From assembly GCA_023101885.1 (NCBI GenBank), contig JALPQD010000076.1, positions 1,506,397 through 1,570,396 of the forward strand: a stretch of 64,000 bases of DNA, read 5' to 3'. The position numbers and the translations under genes are program-made. The notes beneath the pieces were generated by a model. The model made no database searches and was not told the origin of the DNA. It saw only the letters and a list, made by a program, of their open reading frames with translations. This document shows, in pieces, positions 48,642 through 61,060 of the stretch (position 1 is its first letter; every line of letters begins with the position of its first letter). The DNA is from Typhlomys cinereus. Taxonomy: Eukaryota > Chordata > Mammalia > Rodentia > Platacanthomyidae.

Positions 48642-48962
48642 AAAGCTGGGGACATGGGCCAGGGGTTACAGCCTTTGCTTCACAAGCCAAAGGATCCGAG
48701 TTCAGATCCCCAGATAAAAATCATAGGTGGATATGGCGGTGGCCTCTGGCCCTGGAAGGCAGAACCTGGGAAGCTTCAGAGTAAAGCAATAGGAGGTCAA
48801 GCAATCAGGATGATTTTTTATGCCAATCTTAAGCCTCCACCAGCACATACACTTAACTGCCCTCTTGTATACAAATTCACACACACACACACACAGACAC
48901 ATACACACACAACCACATGCAATAAGTCCTCTGCACCCCTTCCTCTAAAACCATTTTAATAC
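48642..48962 (+). repeat. B2-superfamily SINE with CA-rich tail
   Basis: It contains ggacatgggccaggggttac, gcctttgcttcacaagccaa, gagttcagatccccagataa, caggatgattttttatgcca and a (CA)n tail at 48877-48910. It is related to the 16.1-kb and 47.4-kb copies. From 48.96 to 49.48 kb nothing is recognised. Confidence 0.75.
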
Positions 48963-49479
48963 CCTCAATTTCACCTGCATAGCACTGGGGGAAGAGACAT
49001 GACTACTGAACAGCCCCTGCCCCTCTGTCTACAGGAGATATGACCCAAGGGCCCCCTGGAGACCTGGTGCTGCGGGTCCTATCCACCTTAACTAGGTGAT
49101 GGCTGTTAGCTGCATGGCCCCAGAGGCCTGAGCATCTTCCATAGCTAGGAGGTCATGGACGAGATATGAAGGTGAAGGTGTGACGCTTCCATCTGAAGGA
49201 ATGCAAAGACTACAGGTGACAAAATCAACAACACGAATGAGCAGGTCACGTTATGCACAGAGTTGTTAAAGAGAAGACAAACAAGCTTCAAAAGAGTGAG
49301 TTATCTGATTTATCAGCCAGATTAACAGTTACCAGAATTCCGATGAAAGGACAGTTATTTTCTTCTCCTCATCTACCAAGAAAGACAACTTTTTAGACAC
49401 AATAGGGATATGACACCCATGATTTCACCGTAACTGTATAAATATTTACAAGACCTACGTGAGAATTGAGGAAAGATCT

Positions 49480-49800
49480 CAAGAAGTTCTACACCTCCTT
49501 GAGAGATTGATGAGGGCTAATGCTGATGGGGAAGAAATGGAAAATGCTTTCCTCAAGAGTAAACCCACTGATACATGATTCATATTCCAGCAAGTACTCA
49601 GGCAAATGCCATCAAAGATAACCCAGATAAAACCCAGTGGGTCACACATATGAAAAGAAAGTAGGAGGGAGTCTGGTAGAGGAGGATAAGGGGTGTTATG
49701 GGAGGAGGAAAGGGACAGAATTTGGGATTAAGGTATAAAATATCATAAATTCACTATATTCATGTATGAAGCACTGAAAGAATTTAAAAAGAAAAAATTA
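49480..49800 (+). repeat. Rodent L1 3' UTR
   Basis: It shares an ordered set of words with 19.55-19.85 kb (gctgatgg, agcaagtactcaggca, cagtgggtcaca, atatcataaa) and has a G/A-rich middle and an A-rich end. Confidence 0.6.
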
Positions 49801-49802
49801 TT

Positions 49803-49915
49803 TTTTTAGATAAGGTCTTATTACAAAACTTAGGCTGGTCTTGAACTTGAAATCCTCCTGACTCAGTCTCCTCTCTGAAGTGCTGGCATAACAAGTGTGA
49901 GCGAGCATACGGTAT
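49803..49915 (-). repeat. B1-type SINE
   Basis: It reads ttagataaggtcttattaca, taggctggtcttgaacttga and cctgactcagtctcctctct. It directly follows the L1 tail. From 49.92 to 50.39 kb no feature is recognised. Confidence 0.65.
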
Positions 49916-50395
49916 GAGCGCCTCAAATGTTCTTCATAAAATAGTTAAAAGGAATGAGGATTCAGAAGCACAAAGCAGTGCTCAGTGCTCACACCCGCTT
50001 TGCTCTGGGGAGTAACAAAACAGCACAACGCCAACCTTGATTCGGGAAGAGGTGGATCAGAGGCCAAGGTGGCCACCTGACTGACAGGGTAGATCACCCA
50101 GCCACATACCAGCAGAAAGCTAGCTGACACAATGATGCAATAAGTGTGGACGTAGTCAGTTGTTAATAACTAACGGCTAATCAGACCATCATTCTGCTAT
50201 TTACTGGAGCCTCTTTCGAGAATACCAGGCTTCATTTTTATAAAAAATAAAGCAAATACTTTCAAACAACTCAAGATAAGGGCAAGAAGATAGGATCATT
50301 TCAAGAACCCATGCAGGGTATTTAAACTATCCTTGGACTTTCTAGGCCCCATTCATCAAGAGAACTGGTTTTGGGGGAAAACTGTATGCTGTATG

Positions 50396-50433
<38 letters not shown>

Positions 50434-50450
50434 CTGGGTCTGGGTCTGTG
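50396..50450. repeat. (GT)n microsatellite with GGTCTG units
   Basis: About 16 GT units followed by three ggtctg repeats. Confidence 0.95.
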
Positions 50451-50734
50451 TCTTGTGTCTCTGTCCGTCTGCCAGGCAGATATTTAGAAGAAACTATGCT
50501 GTTATGAGCCATTGATCTACTTTTATTTTATATGTGCTGCATGAAAATTAACAGAGCAAGGCGTCAGCTGCTCTCCAAAGCCATGCTTGGTGAAACAGAT
50601 TAAACAAATGGAGTGTTTACAAAGAGACATGAAGCAACCTTAGTATTGACCTTAGGCCTGTTGCTGTATTAAAGTTCAACATAACCCATGCAGATCACTC
50701 TTAGAATGTTGTGTCTTGAATGCTGTGGTTTTTA

Positions 50735-51255
50735 AAAAATATTTATTTTTTTCACTCATACAAACTTGATAAGTACCCCATTCCCCTCCCTCCCTCCACC
50801 CCTTCCTGGATCCCCTTGCTCCCTCCCACCCTTTTCCCCTTCTTCCCCCCCTTCACTTTCTCCCATTTTCTCTCCCTCCCTCCCCCATCCCTAGATCATC
50901 TTTTAGTGTGCATGTCAAACTTCCCTCTGGGTCCTCCTCTCTGATGATGTATAAGGACTCTAGCATTTTTTGTGTTCCCCTTTAGTATGGGAACACTATT
51001 GTGGCTGTTAATCCCTTGCCTCTAAGGATCCTAGTGCCTGCGATCCATGCTAGACTTTGGGGGAGTCAATGATATGTTTTTCATTGCGCAGGTCATGCAA
51101 AGTCCTATTATGATTACTTCGGCCCTGACTTGTGTGGAGTATCCTTGAATGCTGTGTTTTTCCAGGGTATATGGAACCCCCTGTAACTTTTCTATCATTC
51201 ATTTTCTGAAACAAGCTCTCTCCAGCCAGTCTCAACTGTGAGCTTAGCACTTGGG
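50735..51255 (-). repeat. Rodent L1 3' UTR, antisense
   Basis: It starts with a T/A-rich tail complement and a long C/T-rich tract (ccctccctccctccacccct), followed by tctctgatgatgtataagga, gcaggtcatgcaaagtccta and cttgtgtggagtatccttga. Confidence 0.6.
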
Positions 51256-51611
51256 ATGTGGGTTACTGGGCACACCTATGCACAACTACTCAGTGAAGGC
51301 AGGACTCTGGGCAGGCCTATAGGAGATGTCATGATTAATGTGGGAAGATCCAGCCCATAGGGGTGGGATTGTTTCCTGGGTGGGTGGATAAAGACAGAGA
51401 GGGCGAGCTGATATACTAATATCATTTAGCGAGCTGAATGCTGACGTGTATTGGTTTTCTGCCCTTGACTTTTGATGTGGTATCACCAGTCTGCCCCCCC
51501 CCCCACATGATAGACTATAACCTGGAATTGTGGGGTCTCTGGATCAAGTACTTACTGCAGCAGTGAGTTATGAAACTGAAGCTGAGATTGGCACCTGAGA
51601 ACTGGGGTGTT

Positions 51612-51727
51612 GCTGTGAACCAAAACAGGGTCTCACAGTATAGCTGAGCTAGTCTGGAACGTGGGAGTTTCCTGCCTCAGCCTTCTGAAGAGACTGCAGG
51701 TGTGCACCACCATGCCTGGCTCCAGAG
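51612..51727 (-). repeat. B1-type SINE
   Basis: It reads aaaacagggtctcacagtat, agctgagctagtctggaacg, ttcctgcctcagccttctga and gcaggtgtgcaccaccatgc. Confidence 0.75.
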
Positions 51728-52156
51728 ACCTTTTCTCAAACATCAAAACCCCCCACCACAATCATACACAGACTCAGTACGCAAAGCAGGAACCAAAGTG
51801 GGCATCTGAGCTCAGGCACAGATCATCCAGCACACACCAGCCACCACGCCTCCAGCCCATCTGGAGTTATTGGCCTTCTACACCATTTCCTTTGAAAGCA
51901 TTCCCAGGACCCCTGGATTGTGCCCACTGTCATATGCACAGTACTGGTGGAGAAGAGCAGGATGTGGCTACCACACAGCCCCCATCCACAGGAGATGCAT
52001 CCCAAAAGCCCTAGGGGAGGCCTGACTCCATAGACAACACTGAGCTCCATAACGTGCTTTTCATATACAGACTATCACTAAGTCTAATTGTAAATTTGGC
52101 ACATTAAGAATAACAAGAATTACTATAATAGAATATACTATAATAAAAGCTACTAA

Positions 52157-52252
52157 AAATGCTGAATTATATATGCTAGAACTTTCTCTCGATTACTTGA
52201 TTATATTTATAGAATTATATACACCAGAACTTTCTCTCGATTACTTTCAGAC
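52157..52252. repeat. Two-copy tandem duplication of about 50 bp
   Basis: The block gaattatatatgctagaact followed by ttctctcgattacttga repeats as gaattatatacaccagaact and ttctctcgattacttt. From 52.25 to 53.1 kb I see no feature. Confidence 0.8.
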
Positions 52253-53169
52253 TGCATTTGACTGTAGGTAACCCAAAATGCTAGCAACACCAGTGAGTTT
52301 TCAAGCCGTTCATGAGATGCATTCACTGGCACTAGCCCCCTTGGCACAGGTTCTCCAGGCTCCACCGGCCACACAAAAATAGCACAGAAGCCAGGACACA
52401 GCCCACGGGCAGTGCTTTCTTCCCAAGTATCTCCATGCCTGGGTGGCACAGGAGCGATTTCCCTGGGAAGACTGCCCAGATCTGCTTAGCAGAGTCTTCT
52501 GAACTCCCTGCTGGAGCGAAAGCTGTAGCCTCCAACCCAGAGGGAAGTAAGTATCTGTGCAGCTCAAACTCCACGAGAAACATCTACTCAGAGGAGAGTA
52601 ACCATGCACGGAATCCTGTGTCTAGTGCTCTTACACACAGCCACAGCCAAGGACACTCTCCTAATCAGAACAGCAGGAACACATGCATTCACTTTTGAGA
52701 CTGTCTGTTTAAATCCTCTTTAAAGAGTAACTAAAGAACATCCTTTTCAGGGAAAGGAGTCGTCCCAGTTCAGAGCGACGGGGCTCAGGGCTCCTGCTGA
52801 GCCAGCCTCCGTTCACAATAGTCTTTCTATCCCAGGTCGATCGGCCACAGATACCCACTATCTTGATCTCAGAAGAAAAGCGTCCCCATTGACAAAGTGT
52901 TCTTGAAAAGCCCCAACCGAGGACAGAGACGCACTGTGCGCAGGGGGAAGATGTGGCCTCTGCAGACAACTTTCCAGGAAGGCCTAAGAACAGGAGTTCC
53001 TCCTTCCCTGAGGGACGCATCTGCAGAATGCAAAGAAACACGAGTGAGGGACTGGTAGGGTCCACCCACGAAAAAGGAAAGAGGAGATTAGACTCGGATA
53101 GTGGGACACCACAAAAACCAAGAATGTAATCATCTGGTTGGGTGATTCAAATCAGTCCACCATGCATTG

Positions 53170-53285
53170 CAATTTAATAAGCTGAAAACGCTTCAGGACT
53201 GTCGCACGTGGGGTTTGATTTAATTAATCTCGGCAGACTCAAAAAGGGCTCTTTGGAAATCAGTATGATAAACTTCCAATGTCGG
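53170..53285. repeat. Dispersed repeat copy A (unknown family)
   Basis: The sequence cgtggggtttgatttaatta followed by atctcggcagactcaaa is shared in diverged form with 55.94-56.04 kb in the same orientation. I do not recognise the family. Confidence 0.55.
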
Positions 53286-53371
53286 AATGGGAAGATAAGA
53301 AACTCTGCTACCAAATCAGACATGTGTGTATTAAGATGCAATGGGTAAATACAGACTACCACACCCCCCCC

Positions 53372-53695
53372 AAAGGCCTGTGTGCTCTGTCCCCAACCTG
53401 TGGCACTATTGAAGGTGATGGAAGCTTTAGGAGGTGAAGTTCAATGGAAGGCAGTTTTGGTCACCTGAAATGTGCCCTTGAAGGGGGGTTGGTGACCCCA
53501 GCCTCGCCCCCTTCCAGGTTACCATGAGGTGAAGGGCTGTGCTTGGACACATGCTCTGTCACGATGACCAAAACATGGGAGCCAGCCAATCATGGGCTAA
53601 CACTTCTGAAACTGTGAGCCCAAAATTTTTCCTCCTCATAACCTGTTTTATCTCAGGATTTTGTTACCGTAATAAACAGATGACTGCTACTTTAG
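53372..53695. repeat. MaLR-type LTR, degenerate
   Basis: The order of words, cctgtggcactattgaaggt, agctttaggaggtgaagttc, cagccaatcatgggctaaca, tctgaaactgtgagcccaaa and ggattttgttaccgtaataa, matches a MaLR-type LTR by memory. From 53.7 to 55.25 kb I see no further repeat or gene. Confidence 0.55.
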
Positions 53696-55275
53696 GTTTG
53701 GCTCATCCACCTGTTAGGCATTTGAATAGTTCCCTGCAGTACACTGAAGGCATGACCTTGCAATACTAAACCATTCTCGCTGCTGTGTGCTACCAGAAGA
53801 CTTCTAGGTCAGGACTCATTAGGGGGAAGTGCTTTGAATGGGAGGTCAGATTCCAAGTAAGGATTAGAAAAAGCAGGAAGAGCGCTTTGCTTCTGAGGTT
53901 TCCTCTGATTGAGAAGGTGCCCAGCAGGCTCCAATCCCCGAGCACTCTTCTAATGCTGATTAGAGTCCCAGTGGTCTGTAGGCAGAGCAGCCAAGCAGGA
54001 GAGAATAGGGGCTGTGTGAGCAGCTCTAAACCCTGTTTCCATGGGAAGGAAAGGTCTAAAGAGCCCCTACCTGCCTCTCCTCTCAGAGGCAGAAGTACAG
54101 CGAGAAGGCGGGCAGAGTACTGCTGCTAATCTGGCAGGGTGCGTGTCCTCAACACAACCCTGATCTACTGGCTCACTGTGGCATCAAGATCCAGGGGCGA
54201 GGGGACCTGGGCCGGGCACCCAGAACATCCCGCTAGGTCCTGGAGTTGCTCCTTTCGAACGGCTCAGCACCTGACAGAGCTGTTTTATATGTTTACACTG
54301 CTCAGAGGACGCCAGTGTGAGATACGTCAGGCGTGGCTGAAGAGTGTGGCAGCAAGTGGTTCAGCTACAGTGCACCCATGCAAACCTGTATGTATACCAC
54401 AGTCGTCAGCAGCAAAGGCCACGAGAAATAAACACGAGATCGCGCCAAGCACAAGAGAAAAGACGCAGCCAGGAGACCAATGAAGAGACTGATGAGTAAG
54501 TCACGTGCCCTGTGCCAACATTCTAGTCGAGAGCAGGCCACATACGTGATGGGGGCCCTGGCAGGTTATATCACCTTTGACAGACACCAAGGTCATCTAG
54601 GTTTGTTGAAAAACACTCTGTGACACTTGCAGGACATCACCTACTGACAAAGTGCTCGTCAATAAACAACTCCACGACTCGAGAAATCACCCTTCTTACC
54701 ACGCCTTGCTCCCTGAACATTCCAAAGAAGCATCCACTGTCTTTGTTCAGAATTCCACTGCTGAGCTCCTGCAGGGTGGCCACAAACCCAAGAACCAATG
54801 CACAGGACAGCCAGATATAAGTTGGCACCTTATTCCCAATCCCCCTATAAACCGCACAGTGCATCTTTCTGGCTCAGCACATATGAGCCCCGCTCACAAC
54901 CGCCCGTGGCTGAGACCTGGGGCCATGACATCACAGGGGAAGAGCCTTGTGCTTTTCTAGGTAAAGTCATGGTTTCGGCAGAGTGGCCGGAAGACACATG
55001 GAGAGACTCTATCCTCAAGGTTGAGCTCACCCCAGTAAAACAAGGGCGCCCTTCAGCAAAAGGAGACAGGCATTGGCCCTGGGGATTCCAGGTTTGTTTC
55101 AGAAGAGTCAAAGGTCAGAAAAGCATAGAAAGCAGGTCTGGCTGATCTTGAAACACCACTACTTTCAAGAATATTGTGTTTATTCTTCTTGGCATATGTT
55201 GTATTGTTAACCTGTCCCCTACCATTTTTTCCTAATATTAAATATTTAACTTCTTGCACTGAAATATATATACAC

Positions 55276-55302
55276 TTTAAAATATATATATATATATAAT
55301 AA
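55276..55302. repeat. (TA)n microsatellite
   Basis: A short AT dinucleotide run next to an A/T-rich stretch. The frames between 55.49 and 55.82 kb are short and unrecognised. Confidence 0.85.
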
Positions 55303-55934
55303 AATAAGCAGTTATTAACATTTCCCCATCCTTTTCTGTTTCAAATGAGGGTGGGAGGGATGTTATTTCAGAAGGATCCAGGGAACATTTAAGCAAGAGC
55401 CTCACCCCTTTGAAGGCCTGGAATTCTAAGCCCCATTCATGCTGTGGACAAGGCGGCTGATACGGCTGAGCCCACACAATAGTAGCCAGTCTTTACCATG
55501 GCACTGAGCGGCCTGTGTGCCGGCTATACAAAAGTTGCTCTCGCGGTGAAGTCTCCTTTAGTAATTGGGCAGAAGAACAAATACAGTGAATTGGTTCTTT
55601 CAGTTGTGATGCACATTGAAATATGGGAGGCTGTGGAACTCGAAAACCCAGTATTTGCAAGACCACATGGCCCATCAAAACCCAACCAAAAATATCATCT
55701 AACTTGGCACCAAAAGAGAACAAATCACAGACCGGATGTGAGTCCATGCAGTTCTCATTTTATGTAATTGGTCTCACCACACTGCCACAATGGACTCAGC
55801 ACCAAAATAAATAAGAGGCAGGCAGCACTCGGGCTGGACGACAGACATCCTTTAGAGCACGATATGCTTGCTGTGGGTCGCTCGCTCAAATCTTAGGGTC
55901 TTGGGTCAGCTTAGTTTTAATAACTTGTCAGGCT

Positions 55935-56040
55935 ACTTTAGGATTGTTGTTGCATGGGGTTTGACTTAATTAATCTCAGCAGGATTCAAAGAAAGCCCCT
56001 GAAGTCATCATGAAAAATGTCCTTCAGATGCTCCATTATT
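55935..56040. repeat. Dispersed repeat copy B (unknown family)
   Basis: The sequence catggggtttgacttaatta followed by atctcagcaggattcaaag matches copy A at 53.17-53.29 kb in the same orientation, 2.7 kb apart. Confidence 0.55.
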
Positions 56041-56111
56041 AAAAGTTGAACAATTATGTCACCACAAAAGACGGGTATGAAGAAAGCTGCCATCAAGAAT
56101 CGAAATCAAAA

Positions 56112-56327
56112 GAAGGGACTAGCGAGGGCCTATAAGAACTCACTTTACAAGCATGAGGACCTGAGTTCAGATTCCCAACACCCAAGTAAAATGCCAGACA
56201 CTGATGCGTGTCTATAACCCCAATTCTAGGACAGACAGGAAAATCCCTTGGGGTCTGGCTGGCCAATCCCTTGTTCCTGGAAGCCCACATGGTAGAAGAA
56301 TTGATTCTCACCCATGCATTATGGCAG

Positions 56328-56367
<40 letters not shown>

Positions 56368-56388
56368 GTAAACAAATATTTAAAAAAT
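56112..56388 (+). repeat. B2-superfamily SINE with (CT)n tail
   Basis: It reads agggactagcgagggcctat, caagcatgaggacctgagtt, cagattcccaacacccaagt and atgccagacactgatgcgtg, then (CT)n at 56332-56368 and an A-rich end. Confidence 0.7.
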
Positions 56389-56392
56389 AAAA

Positions 56393-56460
56393 TGGTGGGG
56401 TATTTGGCTAGCATGAATGATCAAACCTAGGATCCATCCTTAGCACCATTAAAAAAATGA
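56393..56460 (+). repeat. ID-type SINE, degenerate
   Basis: It reads ggtggggtatttggctagca, then aacctaggatccatccttag and caccattaaaaaaatg. From 56.46 to 57.58 kb nothing is recognised. Confidence 0.45.
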
Positions 56461-57584
56461 ATGAACACTGTATCCATACTGAAAAGGGGATCAAAGTTTG
56501 TTCCAAAACAGGTGTTCTCCAACAGTTGCTGAATAAAAATGAGTGAGGTAGAATGAATATGCATGACAAGAAGAAAGATGGTTCATGCTTCCAAAAAAAC
56601 GAGAACCAATACTTTGTAACATGATGACTTTAAATTCTATAGGGTAGTTTTGATGCCAAGGAGAAATCAGGACTAGAGGTGGACTGGTATGGTAGAAAAC
56701 TGACATTTGGTTATGAACAATTGACTTGAGAAGGTTCCAGATCCCAAGACACACTAGAAAATTCCCACCCATACAGCAGAACATTGATACTCCCCTGCAG
56801 CAGGTCCTTGTTCTCTGTCCATAGCAGCAGCATCTGCTGAACCCAAGTCCCTGGAGGATGCTCAGAGAATCAGAGGTGGAGAGCCACAGTGTCTTTGCAC
56901 TTCCCACCTCTTCATAGAGGACCATGGCCCTGTAGGCCGATGTGCATCCAACATACAACAACATTTAAAACCAAAATGACATCCCAGCCACCACTCTCTC
57001 CTGTCACAAACCACTCAGCCACAAACCATCTCCAAGCATGTCTTTGGTACCTCCTGTGAGCCAAGCACATTCCTACACTTGTGAACAGGATGCTTTCAAC
57101 AGCCTGTGACATGTTCCCCAAACATGACTGCACATACCTGTGCCTAGGTTTTGCCGAGATGTGGGAAAGGGTAGTTGTGAATTTTTTAATGACAACCTCC
57201 ATTCCAGATAATTCCAACATGCAGCAAAGCCTTTCGTATCCTCAATGGGACCACAGGCTGATCTGGAGACTTCCCTCCTGTGTGCTAGCCCCACTGGCTT
57301 CTTCTGAATGGGAAAGAGCAAATGAACAGGTAAGCAAACAAGCACCTGGAACATAGAGGACACAGCCTCTGTCCTGTTTGCACTTCTCACCTCTTCAACC
57401 ATGTGAGGACGGCAAGAAGGCCCTTATCATACACCTGCTACCTGTGCCTGTATGCTGGAGTCAGCCTGCAGAACCAAGGCAGATTTTTCTTCTATAATAG
57501 CTACCTAGTCTATACCGAGCAGCAGGAACAGGCTAAGACAGCTACTATCTATATTTTTCAGCTATGGCAGCCTTGAGGAGGAGC

Positions 57585-57685
57585 TTTTCAGAGGCTGAGG
57601 TGTGGCTCTCGGCAGAAGAGCACTTACCTCAAATGTATAAGGCCCTGGGTTTGATCCAGCCCTGCTGAACATCATTGTACTTTAA
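57585..57685 (+). repeat. ID-type SINE
   Basis: It reads gaggtgtggctctcggcaga, agagcacttacctcaaatgt and ggccctgggtttgatccagc. From 57.7 to 58.65 kb I see no repeat or gene. Confidence 0.6.
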
Positions 57686-58660
57686 ATACAAAAGAAAAAG
57701 AAAGTAGCTGCCCGGGACCTCCTGAAAGCATGTGTTCTAGAACCATGGCTATCAGTCAACTGTGAGCAGGGAAATGTCCAGGTCTCCCTAGATCATAGAG
57801 CATCTGGGCGCCCCAGTGAACTGTCTTCCACACTCACTAACTTCTCGCCCCTTAGCTTTTCCTACACCTGCCTCCCACTACGTAAGAACATGAACCTCTT
57901 CGTGAAAACAGGATGTTTCGGATTAATTCTCCATCTTCCGCATCAAGTACAAAAACAGCACAAGGTAAGTGTTAGGTACACACAGGTCCCTGCAGAGCAT
58001 CAGGAACAACATGACACCTGTGCCAGTCACAGTCACGATTCCTCATGACTCTCCCAGCGCGCCACTCTACAGAACAGCACTCAGCCCCCAGGAAGGGTGG
58101 AGACCAAGTTCTTTCTGCAGCAGAGACTACTCTCCTTCTACCCACAGAAATTCCAGTCCCCAAAGCAAATGTGCGCATTGTTTGGGATGCAAAACCACTT
58201 TATATCTGCATCACGTGTAGCATCCAGGTACCAGGGCCTGATCTATAGACCGGTTTCATGAAATGCTCTTGCAATCTTACCACTCAGGTGCACTACTGCT
58301 AACGCATGCACAGTACGGTCCATGAGCTGTGCTGGAGGTCACAGCTGGTTGCAGGCTTCCCATGGAGCGCTGCCTATCAGGGAACAGGCCTGGGCTCTGT
58401 ATCCCCTGCATCTACAAGTGTGCAAATGCTCCCTTTTCTCTTTGCTGCTAGGCACAGTAAGGGTGCCAAGGCAGGGGTGTTACTAGAGGGACTGAGAGAA
58501 AGAGAACAAGCCTGAGGAAGAGTCCTTGTACCTAGAGACCTTTCTCACTGTCTCCCAGTGTCCCCAGCTTTTAAAAAAAAATCCCAGCATGGCCTTGTTA
58601 ACCCAGTGATTCTTCTTCAGGGCAGCTTGCTAGTCTTAGGAAGCCTACCCTGCCACTCTG

Positions 58661-58764
58661 TTAAAGGGGGGCTGAGGGAAAAGACTAGCCTTCCTCGTTA
58701 AAGGGGGGCTGAGGGGAAAGGCTAGCCCTCCTCAAGGGGCTGAGGGGAAAGGCTAGCTCTCCTC
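58661..58764. repeat. Three-copy minisatellite (unit about 37 bp)
   Basis: Copies start at 58661, 58698 and 58734. The shared unit is (ttaa)aaggggggctgagggga followed by aaggctagccctcctc. The first two copies are 37 and 36 bp, and the third is 31 bp because it lacks the ttaa start. From 58.77 to 60.34 kb no feature is recognised. Confidence 0.9.
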
Positions 58765-60344
58765 TATATGTGCAGAGTTCTCTTCCAGTCCTGAGAGGGA
58801 AGAGTAGGGAATCCTGAAGTAAACACATGGTCCCTGAGATCAGCAGCGTCTGACCTCACATGTCCCAAAGTCACCGAGTAGTCCTGAGGCTGAGATACGT
58901 GTGGTCAGATTTTCTGATCAGGAAACCAGATTCATCAAGGTGTCAGCAGTAAAGGTGACTGTCCTCTGCCTGGGACACCGCCATACGAAGACCACAGGGC
59001 AGACCATGACCTATGACTACCCAGGTGCACAGCTCAGCCACAACGAAGTTCCCAAACCACGAATCTCTGTCTCTACGACAGCCCCAGATTCTCAGGGGTA
59101 CAACAAGCATCGCCACACCCTGGGACCACCAAGACTAGACACAGACTCCTCCTCTGAACCCTGAGGTTCGCATGCCTTGCTCCTCTGTCCCATGCATCCT
59201 CTTCAGTTCAGCAAATAAGAGCTTTCTAGTAAAGGTTTCCATGGTAACACGCCTGCCCCCTGGAGTCACATTCTGTAGACACTGATACATGGAAGAACAA
59301 ACACACATGGCCTTCTAGGCTGGACAGTCCTAGGTTCCAGTCTGCTCTGGGCAGGGCAGTTTCCTCCAGGCTCCGTCTGGCAAGCAGCGAGAAGCAATCT
59401 GCTAGTCATCTGAATCACAAAACACAGATGATACTGATTTCCCCTCTTCACCTAGGAAGCCAGAGAGCATTGGGAAGTCCTAACACACAACGAACACCGT
59501 GGGCAGCATGGTTCAATTCCAACATGAAGGAGGTGGGCATCAAGGAAACAGGGTCTCTGAGTGTCTCCATGGGTGCAAAAGTCAGTGCTGCAGAAATCAG
59601 TGCAGAGCCAGTGTGGGGACCCAGGGTTTGAGTGCACAGAGGCCAAAGCATTATTTGTAAGAGTGCATGCTCTCAGTAATGGGAAAAGACAAATATCCCA
59701 TTTACTGATCTTGACATTCCCAAATAGCTACATTTGACTTTGGGAGACTTTGGTGCTCTAAAAATTGAATCAGTCTTGCTAAAAATGTCTCAGTTTATAC
59801 CTCTGTGATGTTGTGATTCCAATCATGCCATTTTGTGTATCAAATGCCAACAGTTTTCTTAAATGTTTAAGATTTCAGATCAAAACAGAAAGGAAAAAAA
59901 ATGAGAAAGAGAGAGAAAACTATGGATGTTTTCTCCTCTGGGTGAACCGTTCCATTGCTTCTTAGCTTGGAAAAGGAAAGGGAAAGAAGGTTCATTGCTT
60001 TGCGCACCAAGTCATCCCACCAGCTATCAAGCCCTGGGTCAGGGGTCCAAAGTGTGGTTCTTGCCTCCTGGGTCTAACTCTGACGCTCTACTGCTGCCCT
60101 GAGGATTCATTTTATATCTCTGGGCCACAGTTCCTTATGTGTGGAATCTAAGGCTCTTGTTGCTACCCAGGTGTATAACTTTCTGGCATTGTCTCGGTAT
60201 CAATATAAGAAATACCTGCCTCTGACTCCTAAGAGGTGAAAGTAACCAAGAAGTTATCCGATGAAGGCTTTAACACTCCATAATGAGGCAAGGCATACTG
60301 AACAATAAAAAGGAAAAAGTAAAATTCACAATTCTATCAAAAAA

Positions 60345-60575
60345 AAATTAAAAAGCAGGGTGCAGTAGCACGGACTCATCAGCTCAAAACAGCGTGGCAC
60401 AAACAGGTAGATCCTGGGGCTCCCTGAAAATCCTGCTTATGAGACAAGCTCCAGGCCAATGAGAAACAAGCTGGGCCACATTTGAGGAGCAGTGCCTAAG
60501 GCTGACCTCTGGCCTCCCCGCACATGTGCACAAGCACCCACACAGGTACACACATACATAGACATCAAAAGGCAG
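60345..60575 (+). repeat. B4-like SINE, degenerate
   Basis: It reads gcagggtgcagtagcacgga, aggtagatcctggggctccc, ctaaggctgacctctggcct and cacatgtgcacaagcaccca. Confidence 0.55.
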
Positions 60576-60845
60576 AGGGGAAGAGTTTCAAAGTCAGACT
60601 TGGCTGTTTGTAATCATACAAAATTCTTTAAACTTTACACTTACTTCATTAAGTTGTTAGAAAGGCTACCGGAAAAAATGTTTCTAGCACAATGTCTAGC
60701 AATGTAGTAAAACACAGGTTAAATGGTACCTACTGCTGTGATTATTAATAGAAAAGACTGTGCCGATGTAAATTATATTTTCTCCCCTAATACTATAATA
60801 AAAAGTAAATTGCTTTTTTCTGCAAAGAAAAAAAAAAATAGAACC

Positions 60846-61060
60846 ATGTTGGGAACTGGTGAGAGCTGCTCAGGGGGCAAGGCACCTCCTTGCAAAGCTG
60901 GGGATCTGAGTTTCATCCCCAGAGCCCAGATAGTGGAAGGAGGGAAGTGACTTCTGAAAGTTGCTCTCTGGCCTCCAGCCATGTGCCAGGGCAATGCATG
61001 AGCACACCTACTCTCTCGAATAATAAATAAATAAACCTCCATAATGAAAAAGAAATAAAA
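60846..61060 (+). repeat. B2-superfamily SINE
   Basis: It reads actggtgagagctgctcagg, gggcaaggcacctccttgca, gagtttcatccccagagccc, gaagtgacttctgaaagttg and ends aataataaataaataaacct. From 61.1 to 62.8 kb I see no repeat family or gene with confidence. Confidence 0.7.

Noticed and set aside
56491..57402. Minus-strand frames of 157, 102 and 109 codons in series
   Set aside because: They overlap in different frames, show no known domain, and lie in ordinary intronic sequence.
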